Assembly (NCBI GenBank): GCA_018699415.1
Contig: JABIQM010000036.1
Location: 1 to 64,000, forward strand
Length of the DNA stretch: 64,000 bases
Source: Acidimicrobiaceae bacterium
Lineage (GTDB): Bacteria; Actinomycetota; Acidimicrobiia; Acidimicrobiales; Aldehydirespiratoraceae
Direction: 5' to 3'
Part shown: positions 38,836-48,139 of the stretch, one piece after another
Layout of the letters: each line of letters starts with the position of its first letter
How positions within the stretch are numbered: the stretch's first letter is position 1
Position numbers and translations under genes: made by a program
The notes under the pieces: generated by a model
The model's database searches: none
What the model saw: only the letters and a program-made list of their open reading frames with translations
Told to the model about the DNA's origin: nothing

Positions 38836-40104
38836 CTAGATCGCGAGTAGTTGGTTGACTTCATACACGAGCGTGTCGAGCGCAACGCGGTGCTGGCCGG
38901 TATCGCCACGCAAATCGCGGAGCGTGACTTCACCAGCGGCGACTTCATCCTCACCGATGATGGCAGCGAAGGGTGCACCAGACCGATCGGCGACCTTCAT
39001 CTGAGCCTTCATGGAGCGGCCGCCATAGCTACGATCGGCACCGATACCGGCATCACGTAGTTCGTTGCAAACGCCGAGGGCGTGGCTTCCGCCGGTGACG
39101 TCAACCACGAACACGCTCACGGTGGAGGATGGCATGGGGAAGACGTCTTCCGCATCGCAGGCCAACAAGATCCGATCGACGCCGAGCGCGAAACCGATGC
39201 CGGGAGTGGCGGGACCGCCAAGGTTCTCGACAAGTCCGTCATAGCGGCCCCCACCACCGACTGCGTTTTGGGCAGTGGCAAGCGCGTCAGCGGCGAACTC
39301 GAAGGTGGTGCGGGTGTAGTAGTCGAGCCCGCGCACGAGTCTCGGCGAAATCCCATACGGGATCCCAAGCGCATCGAGTCCGGAGCGCACCGCAGCGAAA
39401 TGTTCAGCGGTGTCATCGCTCAGATAGTCGACCATCAGGGGTGCCGCATCGATGACGGCTTGGTCTTCAGGTCGCTTCGAGTCGAGCACACGAAGCGGGT
39501 TGCGCTCAAGCGTGACCCGGCTCTGATCACTCAGGTTCGCGGCGCTGGATTCGAGATAGCCGCGTAAGGCATCTATGTACGCGGGACGGCACGACGAGTC
39601 GCCGAGGCTGTTGAGGAGCAGGCTGACCTGTCGAAGACCGAGACTCTCGTAGAACCGCCAGGCCAACGCGATCACATCGACGTCCGCTTGCGGGTCATCG
39701 GTGCCAAGAGTCTCGACTCCAACTTGAGAGAACTGCCGATAGCGGCCGGCCTGAGGCTGCTCGTAGCGGAACTGTGGGCCCTCGTACCAGACCTTCCACG
39801 GCGGAACCGGCCGGTGCTCGGCGTAGGCGCGGCAAACGCTGGCAGTCAGTTCTGGGCGCAACGCAAGGTGCTGCGGTGGGTCGCCCTTGTCGAAGAAGTC
39901 GAACATTTCCTTCGTGACCACGTCAGTGGATTCGCCAAGCCGCTTGAAGACGCCGATGTCTTCAAAGATCGGCGACATAACCTCGCCGAAACCACCGAGT
40001 CCGGCCTGAGCAGCGAACGCGTCGATCAGGGCGCGACGGCGCCCAGACTCCGGTGGGAGGATGTCGCTCGTGCCCTTGGGGGCCTTGAATGTCGGCTCAG
40101 CCAC
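38836..40104 (-). CDS. hisS: Histidyl-tRNA synthetase
   Basis: A 422-residue class II synthetase. Markers: KAPKGTSDILPPE at the N-terminus, motif 2 FRYEQPQAGRYRQFSQVGVE near residue 112, the HisA motif RGLDYYTRTTFEF near 257, and a C-terminal anticodon-binding domain (about 330-422). I chose GTG 40104 (MAEPTFKAPKG) over an upstream ATG that adds 18 non-conserved residues, because TAGCCT sits 8 bases before it. It lies between relA and aspS in the conserved actinobacterial order. Confidence 0.95.
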   Translation of the reverse strand: MAEPTFKAPKGTSDILPPESGRRRALIDAFAAQAGLGGFGEVMSPIFEDIGVFKRLGESTDVVTKEMFDFFDKGDPPQHLALRPELTASVCRAYAEHRPVPPWKVWYEGPQFRYEQPQAGRYRQFSQVGVETLGTDDPQADVDVIALAWRFYESLGLRQVSLLLNSLGDSSCRPAYIDALRGYLESSAANLSDQSRVTLERNPLRVLDSKRPEDQAVIDAAPLMVDYLSDDTAEHFAAVRSGLDALGIPYGISPRLVRGLDYYTRTTFEFAADALATAQNAVGGGGRYDGLVENLGGPATPGIGFALGVDRILLACDAEDVFPMPSSTVSVFVVDVTGGSHALGVCNELRDAGIGADRSYGGRSMKAQMKVADRSGAPFAAIIGEDEVAAGEVTLRDLRGDTGQHRVALDTLVYEVNQLLAI

Positions 40105-40112
40105 AACTGTCA

Positions 40113-40118
40113 AGGCTA
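40113..40118 (-). promoter_or_regulatory. Putative -10 box of a leaderless promoter (hisS)
   Basis: TAGCCT lies 8 bases before the GTG at 40104, downstream of the REP-like palindrome at 40152-40186. Confidence 0.5.
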
Positions 40119-40151
40119 CCGCTCTCGATTGGTCCCGAAGGCGGATTTGAT

Positions 40152-40186
40152 AAAGCACGTCTGGGGACAGACCCTATTCGTGCTTT
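40152..40186. repeat. REP-like 35-bp palindrome, copy A
   Basis: Perfect 8-bp arms AAAGCACG and CGTGCTTT enclose a 19-base core that reads AATAGGGTCTGTCCCCAGA on the minus strand. Copy B at 54240-54274 has the same length and shares the core GGGTCTGTCCCCA. The third arm base differs between copies (A here, C there), with the matching change in the other arm. It lies 41 bases after the relA stop, before hisS. Confidence 0.75.
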
Positions 40187-40226
40187 GCTCGCCACTGGTG
40201 CACACCGGAGACTGCCCCCATGTGAG

Positions 40227-42464
40227 TTAGCTGCCGCTGGCGACTCCGGGTAGGACGCGATAAGCGTCGTACACGGCTTCGATGCTGAGTACCGACGACA
40301 AGAGCGAGTCGAGTTGGCTCACATCGGCGAGTTCGAAGTCGAACAGCATCTTGGCGATCGCGTTGTCACCGGTGTGACTGGAGACGCCATGGACACTGAG
40401 GCCGTGGTCACTGAAGACCGTGGCAACGTCGACCAGCAGGCCCTTGCGGTCGAGCGCACTGATCTCAACCGAGGTAGAGAACCGACCCGAGTGCTCCGAG
40501 TCCCACTCCACCTCGATGAGTCGGTCGGGCTGGCCTTCGGACAAGTCGCTGGCATTGAGACAGTCGTCGCGATGAACCGAAACGCCGCGACCACGGGTGA
40601 CGAAACCGATGATCTCGTCCGGCGGCACCGGCGAGCAACACCGCGACAGGCGGACCATGATGTCGTCAAGGCCTTCGACGTGAACGCCAGCTCCGTGCGT
40701 CGGACGGCGCGGTGCGCCAGTTCGACGCGTCACCGTCGATGGCAACCGGTCGGCTTCGACAGGGTGCTCGTCGTCGCCTTTGAGCTCAGCGGCAATGCGG
40801 TCGGCGACCGATGCCGCTGCTACATGGCCCTCACCGATGGCAGCGAACAAGGATTCCTCATCGACATAATTTAGCTGCTTCATAGCATCGCCAAACGCCG
40901 GTTCCTTCAGCACGCGACGGGCCGGCAAACCCTCACGGCGCATCGCCTGGATCAGATCGTCCCGCCCGTGCTCAATGGAATCCTCGCGCCGTTCTCGCGT
41001 GTACCACTGCTTGATTTTGTTAGCCGCCCGGCGGCTAGCGACAAACTTCAACCAGTCACGCGATGGGCCAGCGCCCTCCACCTTCGAGGTAAAGACCTCG
41101 ACCATGTCGCCAGACTCAAGACGTGTATCAAGCGGCACGAGACGACCGTTGACCTTGGATCCAATGCAGGCATGGCCAACATCGGTATGGATCGTGTAGG
41201 CGAAGTCGATTGTCGTGGCTCCAACGGGCAACTCAACAACCCTGCCCTTCGGGGTGAAGACAAACACCTCGTCCTGGTCGAGGTCGAATTTCAGATTGGA
41301 CATGAACTCCGACGGATCGGAGGTTTCTTGCTGCCATTCGACGATGCGGTTCAGCCATGCAAGGTCCCCACCGCCACCGTCTTCCTTATAATCCCAGTGC
41401 GCGGCGACGCCGAACTCAGCGCGGGCGTGCATCTCCTTTGTTCGCAACTGCACTTCAAGCGACTTGCCCTGGGGACCAACCACCGTCGTGTGCAACGACT
41501 GATAGAGATTGAACTTAGGCATCGCGATGTAGTCCTTGAACCGTCCCTGTACCGGCCGCCACGTGGCGTGGATCGAACCGAGGGCGCCATAGCAGTCACG
41601 CACCGAGTCCACAATCACACGAATGGCGATGAGATCGAAGATCTCATCAAAGGACCGGCCCTTCACCACCATTTTCTCGTAGATCGACCACAGGTGCTTC
41701 GGCCGTCCATCGACATGAGCGACAATTCCCAGCTCAGCGAGACGGGCCTGAACATCGCCGATCACCTGCATGAGGTACAGATCGCGCTCTGGTGCTCGCT
41801 GCTGGATCATCTGATCGATCTCGGCGTAGCGACGGCTGTGCAGAGCGGCGAACGACAGGTCTTCGAGCTGGACTTTCAGATCCTGCATACCTAATCGATG
41901 GGCAAGAGGGGCATAGACGTCGAGCGTCTCGCGTGCCACTCGCTCCTGCTTGTGTTGCGGCATCGCTGCGATGGTGCGGAGATTGTGAAGACGATCGGCG
42001 AGTTTGATGATCAGAACTCGGATGTCCTGGGCGATCGCCACGATCATCTTTCGCATTGTGGCGGCCTGTTGCTGCTCCTTCGAGTCGTACTTGACTCGCT
42101 CAAGCTTGGTGACCCCGTCGACGATGCGAGCGAGTTCGGCGCCGAACTCCTGCTCAAGCTGATCTATCTCAACGCCGGTGTCCTCCACCGCGTCATGCAG
42201 CAACGCTGCGGCAACAGCGATGTCATCGAGTCCTTGTTTAGCCACGATCGTTGCTACGGCCACTGGGTGACGGATGTAGGGCTCTCCCGACTTGCGGTTC
42301 TGTCCCTTGTGCGCAGTGTTGGCGAGCTTGAACGCCCGCTCGATGAGATCGATCGAGGCCTTGGGATGGTGCGAGGTGTACACATCAAGCAAATGAGCAA
42401 TCTCGGCGGAAGCCGGACGGCTGGCCGCTCGCCGCCAAGGAAGAACGCGGGTGACTGTGGCCAT
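40227..42464 (-). CDS. relA: Bifunctional (p)ppGpp synthetase/hydrolase
   Basis: Long RSH stringent-response enzyme of 745 residues. The hydrolase HD domain (about 30-190) keeps LLHDAVEDTGV and KLADRLHNLRT. The synthetase domain (about 230-360) has FDEIFDLIAIRVIV and FKDYIAMPKFNLYQSLHTTV. TGS (about 395-460), conserved-cysteine (LSRCCSPVPPDEIIGF) and ACT domains (about 665-740) follow. Both activities look intact. It overlaps the apt stop by one base (TGATG). Confidence 0.96.
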   Translation of the reverse strand: MATVTRVLPWRRAASRPASAEIAHLLDVYTSHHPKASIDLIERAFKLANTAHKGQNRKSGEPYIRHPVAVATIVAKQGLDDIAVAAALLHDAVEDTGVEIDQLEQEFGAELARIVDGVTKLERVKYDSKEQQQAATMRKMIVAIAQDIRVLIIKLADRLHNLRTIAAMPQHKQERVARETLDVYAPLAHRLGMQDLKVQLEDLSFAALHSRRYAEIDQMIQQRAPERDLYLMQVIGDVQARLAELGIVAHVDGRPKHLWSIYEKMVVKGRSFDEIFDLIAIRVIVDSVRDCYGALGSIHATWRPVQGRFKDYIAMPKFNLYQSLHTTVVGPQGKSLEVQLRTKEMHARAEFGVAAHWDYKEDGGGGDLAWLNRIVEWQQETSDPSEFMSNLKFDLDQDEVFVFTPKGRVVELPVGATTIDFAYTIHTDVGHACIGSKVNGRLVPLDTRLESGDMVEVFTSKVEGAGPSRDWLKFVASRRAANKIKQWYTRERREDSIEHGRDDLIQAMRREGLPARRVLKEPAFGDAMKQLNYVDEESLFAAIGEGHVAAASVADRIAAELKGDDEHPVEADRLPSTVTRRTGAPRRPTHGAGVHVEGLDDIMVRLSRCCSPVPPDEIIGFVTRGRGVSVHRDDCLNASDLSEGQPDRLIEVEWDSEHSGRFSTSVEISALDRKGLLVDVATVFSDHGLSVHGVSSHTGDNAIAKMLFDFELADVSQLDSLLSSVLSIEAVYDAYRVLPGVASGS

Positions 42465-43000
42465 CAGCCCTCCACCGCCATGACAGCCTCAATACGGTGT
42501 TGGTCGATGTTTTGACGACCATTGAGGAAGCACAACTCGATCAAGAAACCAAAGCCGAGTAGATGGCCACCCACGTTGCCGACAAGAGTCGCAGCCGCAG
42601 CTGCCGTGCCACCGGTTGCGAGCACGTCATCGATGACCAAGGTGCGGGCACCTGAACGTATCGCATCAAGATGCATCTCGATCGTGTCGACGCCGTACTC
42701 CAGGCCATACGTAGCCGAGGTAGTTGCCGCAGGAAGCTTGCCAGCCTTGCGCATTGGCACGAATCCTGCCCCGAGAGCTCGAGCAACGGGTGCACCAAGG
42801 ATGAAACCGCGAGCCTCAATGCCCACGACAGCTTCCACTCCCATATCCGTCCACGGCGACGCGATTGCGTCAACAGTGACAGCAAGACCCATGGCATCGC
42901 CAAGCAAAGGCGTTATGTCCTTGAACACAATCCCAGGCTTGGGAAAGTCCGGGATGTCGCGGATCAAACCCTGAATAGTGTCAACGGCGGACTCTGCCAT
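42464..43000 (-). CDS. apt: Adenine phosphoribosyltransferase
   Basis: Purine salvage: adenine + PRPP to AMP. The 178-residue protein has IRDIPDFPKPGIVFKDITPLL, VGIEARGFILGAPVA and the PRPP motif TLVIDDVLATGGTAAAA near residue 121. It stands between secF and relA as in other Actinobacteria. TACGGT lies 6 bases before the ATG, although secF ends only 21 bases upstream, so an internal promoter is possible. Confidence 0.96.
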   Translation of the reverse strand: MAESAVDTIQGLIRDIPDFPKPGIVFKDITPLLGDAMGLAVTVDAIASPWTDMGVEAVVGIEARGFILGAPVARALGAGFVPMRKAGKLPAATTSATYGLEYGVDTIEMHLDAIRSGARTLVIDDVLATGGTAAAAATLVGNVGGHLLGFGFLIELCFLNGRQNIDQHRIEAVMAVEG

Positions 43001-43006
43001 GTTCTA

Positions 43007-43012
43007 ACCGTA
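43007..43012 (-). promoter_or_regulatory. Putative -10 box of a leaderless promoter (apt)
   Basis: TACGGT lies 6 bases before the ATG at 43000, within the 21-base gap after secF. Confidence 0.4.
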
Positions 43013-43021
43013 TCGCTATTG

Positions 43022-44107
43022 CTACTTCTTCTTTTTCTTCCTCGGCCGAGGAGGAACGCCGGCCGCAGTTGGCCGATCAGCGGTCGCTCGCTTTGGATTA
43101 GCTGTAGTGCCGCCAAGAGCGGCATCTTGCTTCGTAACTACACGTGTACCAACGTCGCCACCGGCACGAGTTATGACCTTCTTAGCGACTGCGGCATGGT
43201 CGGCTTCGCGTTCCTTCATGAACGCGACCAGTGAAGATGCCACGAAGATCGACGAGTAGGTGCCGACGACAATGCCAATAAGCAGCGCTATGGCGAACTC
43301 TTGAAGGGTGAGCGCTCCAAGGAAGAACGAACCGATCACCAGCATCGACAGCACCGGCAAAACCGACGTGATCGATGTGTTGATCGAACGCATCAACACC
43401 TGGTTGAGCGACTGATTCATCATCTCGGTGTATGTGTAGCGGCCGGTGACGCTGAGACGTCCGGCCACCTCACGGACCTTGTCGTAGACGACGATCGTGT
43501 CGTAGAGCGAGTAGCCCATGATCGTCAAGAACGCGATCACCGTCGCTGGTGTGACCTCAAACTGGAAGATTGCGTAGACGCCAACCGAGATCAAGATGTC
43601 GTGAGCCACCGCCACCAATGCACCCACGGCCATCTTCCATTCCAGACGGATAGCGATGTAGAACGCGATGATGATAAAGAACCAGATCAGTGCGTTGCGA
43701 GCTTTGCCGGTGATCTGATCACCCCAGGAGGGGCCGACCGTTGTGACGCTGACATCACCCGCTTGAACGCCGGCGAAGTCGCGGAGCGCCACGGTGACTT
43801 CACTCACAGATGCCGGATCGTCGAGATCGGCGCGAACACGAATTGCTGAACTGCCAACAGTCTGGATCTTGCCTGCCGCAGCGCCTGTCCCTGATAGCGC
43901 ATCCCGCGCCTCAGCGACCGACTGGCCGGGAGCATTGACCTCCCACGAGGTTCCGCCTTCGAACTCGATGCCGAGGTTCAGCCCGGCAACTAACAGCACA
44001 CCAACGCTGAGCAGGACAAGTGCTCCTGATCCCCAAAGGGCCTTGCGCCACATAAGCGGGAAATCGAAGTGGTGTTCACCTCGGTAGAGCATGCGAAGCG
44101 TTTTCAT
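43022..44107 (-). CDS. secF: Protein translocase subunit SecF
   Basis: Membrane partner of SecD that uses the proton gradient to help pull preproteins out of SecYEG. The 361-residue protein has six membrane helices, the LGIEFEGGTSWEV motif near residue 45 and the helix 4 motif GYSLYDTIVVYDKVRE near 200. A cytoplasmic tail of about 55 residues is basic and ends in five lysines. ATGA overlap with secD. Confidence 0.95.
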   Translation of the reverse strand: MKTLRMLYRGEHHFDFPLMWRKALWGSGALVLLSVGVLLVAGLNLGIEFEGGTSWEVNAPGQSVAEARDALSGTGAAAGKIQTVGSSAIRVRADLDDPASVSEVTVALRDFAGVQAGDVSVTTVGPSWGDQITGKARNALIWFFIIIAFYIAIRLEWKMAVGALVAVAHDILISVGVYAIFQFEVTPATVIAFLTIMGYSLYDTIVVYDKVREVAGRLSVTGRYTYTEMMNQSLNQVLMRSINTSITSVLPVLSMLVIGSFFLGALTLQEFAIALLIGIVVGTYSSIFVASSLVAFMKEREADHAAVAKKVITRAGGDVGTRVVTKQDAALGGTTANPKRATADRPTAAGVPPRPRKKKKK

Positions 44108-45597
44108 GACGACACCTCAGCCGGGCTCGGGATTCCGAAACGCGATGGCTTCTCCTCTACCCCGTCCCGCGCTGCCAAGATGCGGATCGCCGGACCCATG
44201 AAGAAGTATGTGGCCACGAGGTCAAGGACCGTGGCGAGGCCGAGGAACAAGGCGAAGCCCTTCACCTGACCAACCGTGAGGAAGTAGAGAACAGCTGCGG
44301 CGATAAGGCTCGCCACGTTGGCCTTCACGATCGTGGAGTAAGCAATCGGGAACGCCCGCTCGACGGCGGACCGAAGACTTCGGTCGTTGCGGACGTCTTC
44401 CTTCAAGTGTTCGAAGTAGACAACGTTGGAATCAACTGAGACGCCGATCGACACGATCAAACCGGTCACCCCGGCCAGCGTGAGTGCCAAGCCTTGGGTC
44501 TCCCCAAGCCACGCAATTATCGTCCACAACAACGAACCGGAGATGACAAGGCTCAAGATGGCGACAACGCCGAGTAGTCGGTAATAGGCAATCAGGTAAA
44601 TCGACACCATGCCGACGCCGATGATGGCGGCGATAACACCTGAATCGAGCGCATCCTCACCGAGTGTGGACGAGACGATGCGACTCTCCTGTGGGATGAG
44701 TTCGAGCGGAAGAGCCCCGAAGCGAAGCACTAAGGCGAGATCTTTCGCCTCCTCCTCTTGCATGTTGCCACCGGAGATCACGATCCCATCACGACTGAAG
44801 TTAGCTACGGCGACGTTGGGTGCACTCTCAACGACACCATCGATCTCAATCGCAAGGCGTCCGACACCTCGGCCAGAGCTTCGATCGATTCCCGTGGGTG
44901 GGCATCCCGGAGAACCGGATGCACACATGCTGGCGAGGTTGTTGAAGTCGTCGATACCTGGCGAGCCGGGACGGAACGTGATGCTCACAATCCACTCAGG
45001 CACTTGGAAAAGCGCTGCCGCAGTTTCGAGCGACTCGCCGTTGAGACGATCGACACCGTCGCCGTCTTGCTGAAGCAACTCAGGTGCCGGGCCGAGGAGG
45101 TAGGCGACCGCATCATTCCGCTTGTCCGACCCGATCATGCACTCGTCAGCCGCAGCATCAGGAGTTGGAGCGGCGGCGAGCAGTTCGCTTGCGTTGGGGC
45201 ACGAGGCAAGAGCGGACTCTGAGAAGGGCACCCCGAGCATGCCGTCGGCAAGAACCGGGCGAAAGCGAAGTTCTGCGGTCTGGCCTACGAGATCGATGGC
45301 GCGAGCCTCGTCCTCGACGCCAGGAATCTGAACAAGGATCGTGGCGCCTTGCCGGGTGACCTCAGGTTCACGAACACCAAGACCATCAACACGGTTGCGG
45401 ATGATTTCTACAGCCTGGTCAAGGGTGTCCTCGTCGATCTCAGTGCCGTCTGCGGGTTCGGCCGGTTCAAGGACAACGCTGGCGCCGCCCTGCAGGTCAA
45501 GGCCGAGGAACGGCTCGTTGCCAGCGGCAAGGGTGTAGATGATTCCGCCAACCGACAGCAGAATGATCAGTACGACGTAGGTGACTTGACGACGCAT
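44104..45597 (-). CDS. secD: Protein translocase subunit SecD
   Basis: A 497-residue SecD with helix 1 (TYVVLIILLSVGGIIYTLA), FLGLDLQGGASVVL, a large external P1 domain (about 50-310) and five further helices holding GVSVDSNVVYFEHLKED near residue 415. It starts 8 bases after yajC, and its stop overlaps the secF start by 4 bases: yajC-secD-secF. Confidence 0.95.
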   Translation of the reverse strand: MRRQVTYVVLIILLSVGGIIYTLAAGNEPFLGLDLQGGASVVLEPAEPADGTEIDEDTLDQAVEIIRNRVDGLGVREPEVTRQGATILVQIPGVEDEARAIDLVGQTAELRFRPVLADGMLGVPFSESALASCPNASELLAAAPTPDAAADECMIGSDKRNDAVAYLLGPAPELLQQDGDGVDRLNGESLETAAALFQVPEWIVSITFRPGSPGIDDFNNLASMCASGSPGCPPTGIDRSSGRGVGRLAIEIDGVVESAPNVAVANFSRDGIVISGGNMQEEEAKDLALVLRFGALPLELIPQESRIVSSTLGEDALDSGVIAAIIGVGMVSIYLIAYYRLLGVVAILSLVISGSLLWTIIAWLGETQGLALTLAGVTGLIVSIGVSVDSNVVYFEHLKEDVRNDRSLRSAVERAFPIAYSTIVKANVASLIAAAVLYFLTVGQVKGFALFLGLATVLDLVATYFFMGPAIRILAARDGVEEKPSRFGIPSPAEVSS

Positions 45598-45605
45598 CAG
45601 GTTGT

Positions 45606-45932
45606 TCAGGACTCGTCTTCGATTTCGATGAATTCGTCATCAGTCTCATCGTCGACGTCGTTCTCGTCATCATCATCGGTGTCGAAATCTGCAACCTTCT
45701 CGGTGACCGAAGACTTCATGATCTTGAGTTCGACCTCTGGTGCAACTTCGAGCCAGACAACATCGTCTTCAACTTCAGCAATGGCACCGAAAATGCCGGA
45801 CGATGTGACCACCAAGTCACCCTCCTCGAGGGAACGCAACAGCGCCTGGTGGGCTTTCATCTTGCGCTGTTGAGGAACGATCATGAACGCATAAAGCGCT
45901 CCGAGCATCACGAATAGGATTACAACCTGCAT
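45606..45932 (-). CDS. yajC: Preprotein translocase subunit YajC, with acidic tail
   Basis: A small single-helix protein of the SecDF-YajC complex. In 108 residues the membrane helix (VVILFVMLGALYAFMIVP) is followed by QQRKMKAHQALLRSLEEGDLVVTSSGIFG, typical for YajC, and then a tail of about 30 residues made almost wholly of Asp and Glu. The tail is longer and more acidic than in most YajC proteins. Confidence 0.93.
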   Translation of the reverse strand: MQVVILFVMLGALYAFMIVPQQRKMKAHQALLRSLEEGDLVVTSSGIFGAIAEVEDDVVWLEVAPEVELKIMKSSVTEKVADFDTDDDDENDVDDETDDEFIEIEDES

Positions 45933-45973
45933 GGGACGGCCGTTCTGCGGTGGGGTTTGAACCGAGGATGAGG

Positions 45974-47089
45974 CTACCGGCCCGACCAGACCTCATGAAC
46001 CCCCATACGAAAGGAGTCGAAAGTTCCTTCGCTGATGGCATCGGCCATCTGGTCCATAAAGCGGAGCAGCCAAGCCACGTTGTGCAACGTAATGATGCGA
46101 GCCGCGGTCGGTTCTTTGGTCTGAAGAAGGTGGCGGAGATAACCCTTGGACCAGCGAGCGGCCGGTGATCCCGGCCAATCCGGATCAAGCGGTTCATCGG
46201 ATGTGCGGAACTCGGAGCGGGTCAAGTTGTAGCGGCCGGCGTCGGTGAGGATCGTGCCGTGGCGGGCGAGACGAGTGGGCAACACACAATCGAACATGTC
46301 GACACCTCGAGCGACGCTCTCCACAATGCCGATCGGATCGCCGAGCCCCATAAAGTACCGGGGCTGATCAAGTGGCAGGAGATCCATGCATGCGTCGAGG
46401 CCGTACAGCATCTCGTCGCGGTTCTCCCCTACGGAGAGGCCACCAATCGCGTAGCCGTCGAAGCCGACCTCAATGGTTCGACGGGCGGACTCGACCCGCA
46501 GCGCTTCATCGGTACCGCCCTGCACGATGCCGAACTGGCACTGGCGGCCAGCAGCGTCAGGATGCTCGAGAAACGTCTGACGACCCCGACCGGCCCACAA
46601 CGCAGTGCGATCAATCGCCGCGCGCAGGACCGAGCGATCAGCGACTGACGACGGGCACACATCGAGCACCATCTGGATGTCGGCGCCGATCTGGGCCTGA
46701 ACCTCAACCGCCCGCTCGGGCGTCAGCAGGTGGGTGGTGCCGTCATATGTGGACTTGAAGGTTGCACCCTCGTCAGTAATCTGAGGCGCGAGTGAGAAGA
46801 TCTGGTACCCGCCGCTGTCGGTGAGTACATGGCCATTCCAGTCGGCGAAGCCGTGGATGTGACCGAGCTTCTCGATCACGTCAGCACCCGGCCGCAGCAT
46901 CAGGTGGTACGTATTGGCGAGGATTACTTGAGCGCCCAGGTCCTCCATGTCGCTGGAGGCAAGATGCCGAATAGCGCCGCGGGTGCCGACCGGCATGAAT
47001 CGAGGCGTCGTGAACTCTCCGCGCGGGGTTGTCACAACCCCGCAGCGTGCACCGCCATCACGAGCGGTTTCGGTAAAGAGAGCCTTCAT
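45974..47089 (-). CDS. tgt: tRNA-guanine transglycosylase lacking zinc cysteines
   Basis: Swaps guanine 34 for preQ1 in queuosine tRNAs. The 371-residue protein keeps substrate and catalytic motifs: LTDSGGYQIFSL near residue 92 (general base Asp), GIVQGG, GGLSVGE and the nucleophile MFDCVLPTRLARHG near 267. The zinc site is lost: where family members have CxCxxC after DP, this reads DPDWPGSPAARW, while the His of TLHN remains. The frame is clean. ATG 47089 has TAGCCT 7 bases upstream. Confidence 0.93.
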   Translation of the reverse strand: MKALFTETARDGGARCGVVTTPRGEFTTPRFMPVGTRGAIRHLASSDMEDLGAQVILANTYHLMLRPGADVIEKLGHIHGFADWNGHVLTDSGGYQIFSLAPQITDEGATFKSTYDGTTHLLTPERAVEVQAQIGADIQMVLDVCPSSVADRSVLRAAIDRTALWAGRGRQTFLEHPDAAGRQCQFGIVQGGTDEALRVESARRTIEVGFDGYAIGGLSVGENRDEMLYGLDACMDLLPLDQPRYFMGLGDPIGIVESVARGVDMFDCVLPTRLARHGTILTDAGRYNLTRSEFRTSDEPLDPDWPGSPAARWSKGYLRHLLQTKEPTAARIITLHNVAWLLRFMDQMADAISEGTFDSFRMGVHEVWSGR

Positions 47090-47096
47090 GGGGTGC

Positions 47097-47102
47097 AGGC
47101 TA
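47097..47102 (-). promoter_or_regulatory. Putative -10 box of a leaderless promoter (tgt)
   Basis: TAGCCT lies 7 bases before the ATG at 47089, in the 191-base divergent gap to the methyltransferase gene at 47281. I see no other feature in that gap. Confidence 0.55.
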
Positions 47103-47280
47103 GGCGCTGGCCTCGGCAGCCGGTTGCTCCATCAACTCGGAGGGGAAGATGACGCGCCTCGCCGTCGGTACAGCCGCCTGGTGTGCCCAACTGGAGGTGC
47201 TTGAGCGCTCCCGTTGGTCGTGATTGAGCGAGCAAGCGCAGTGCATCGCAGGCCAGCGTGGCCGGTGCGAGAATCTCATC

Positions 47281-48036
47281 ATGTCTCAGCCTGACTATCT
47301 CGCGCTACCTGACCCACACCTCAATCCTGTGTTCGCAGCCGCCTACGACGACCCGACTCACGAGCTTTTTGGTCTGGATGCGGTCGGCGCAGCCGTCGGC
47401 ATTCTGTCCGATCTCGCCGGGTGCGGAGCCGTGGTCGAGTTTGCAGTGGGCACTGGACGCTTGGCGCTACCTCTCGCTAAGACGGGGATCCGAGTCCATG
47501 GCATTGATTTCTCGGAACCGATGCTGGCGGAACTGCAGAAAAAAGACGAAGCGAACCTTGTTTCGCTGACGGTGGGCGACATGACCAAGACTCGCGTGTG
47601 CGAAGACGCCGCCGTCGTGTACCTCGTCTACAACACCATCACGAATCTCCGAACGCAGCGGCAGCAGGCCGCTTGCTTTCGCAATGCTGCAGCTCATCTT
47701 GCACCGAGCGGGTGTTTCGTCATCGAGAACGGGTTGCCGCAGCGTCACCGACTACCTTTCGGCGAAACCGTCGCACCCTTTGACGTGTCAGCAAACCACC
47801 TCGGCTTCGACGAGTACGTGGACCGTGTGAATCAGATCTCAATCTCGCACCACTACCACATCAACGGCAGCCAGGCTCGACGCAGTTCCTTGGCTTTTCG
47901 CTACGTCTGGCCATCCGAACTCGAACTGATGGCTGAGCTGGCCGGGATGACGCTCGAAGATAGATGGGCCGATTGGGACCGCTCTGTGTTCACTGACAAG
48001 TCGCGATCGCACGTATCGGTCTGGCGAAAGCTGTAG
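47281..48036 (+). CDS. Class I SAM-dependent methyltransferase, substrate unknown
   Basis: A 251-residue methyltransferase. Motif I is VVEFAVGTGRLALPLAKTG near residue 50, then VHGIDFSEPMLAEL, VGDMTKTRVCEDAAVVYLVYNTITNL near 100 and a C-terminal strand pair ending SHVSVWRKL. The pattern resembles the methyltransf_25 small-molecule or antibiotic-type enzymes. It lies alone on the plus strand between tgt and queA. An upstream codon at 47224 would add 19 residues of no evident homology. Confidence 0.82.
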   Translation: MSQPDYLALPDPHLNPVFAAAYDDPTHELFGLDAVGAAVGILSDLAGCGAVVEFAVGTGRLALPLAKTGIRVHGIDFSEPMLAELQKKDEANLVSLTVGDMTKTRVCEDAAVVYLVYNTITNLRTQRQQAACFRNAAAHLAPSGCFVIENGLPQRHRLPFGETVAPFDVSANHLGFDEYVDRVNQISISHHYHINGSQARRSSLAFRYVWPSELELMAELAGMTLEDRWADWDRSVFTDKSRSHVSVWRKL

Positions 48037-48040
48037 TGGC

Positions 48041-48056
48041 GGGTCTGTGTCGACCC
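48041..48056. terminator. Small hairpin after the methyltransferase gene
   Basis: GGGTC and GACCC arms with a 6-base loop start 4 bases after the stop at 48036. No T-tract. It may act in the 103-base convergent gap to queA. Confidence 0.3.
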
Positions 48057-48139
48057 CAACGCGAGCTTCGCCGCATCGGATGCTGCCGGACTCAAAGTCG
48101 GCGCCGGCGAGCGAACCTGGCGCAGCCTGCGGCAGGGCC

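Noticed and set aside
45971..45976. TAGCCT as a promoter for yajC
   Set aside because: It includes the tgt stop codon and lies 38 bases before the yajC ATG, with no clear ribosome-binding site, so it was not annotated as a promoter.
47100..47282. 60-codon minus-strand frame between tgt and the methyltransferase
   Set aside because: No recognisable similarity, no ribosome-binding site, and it covers the proposed tgt promoter. The gap is best left empty.
48041..48056. Third REP-like copy (GGGTCTGTGTCGACCC)
   Set aside because: It lacks the CACG/CGTG outer arms and the CCCC side of the core. Kept only as a small hairpin.
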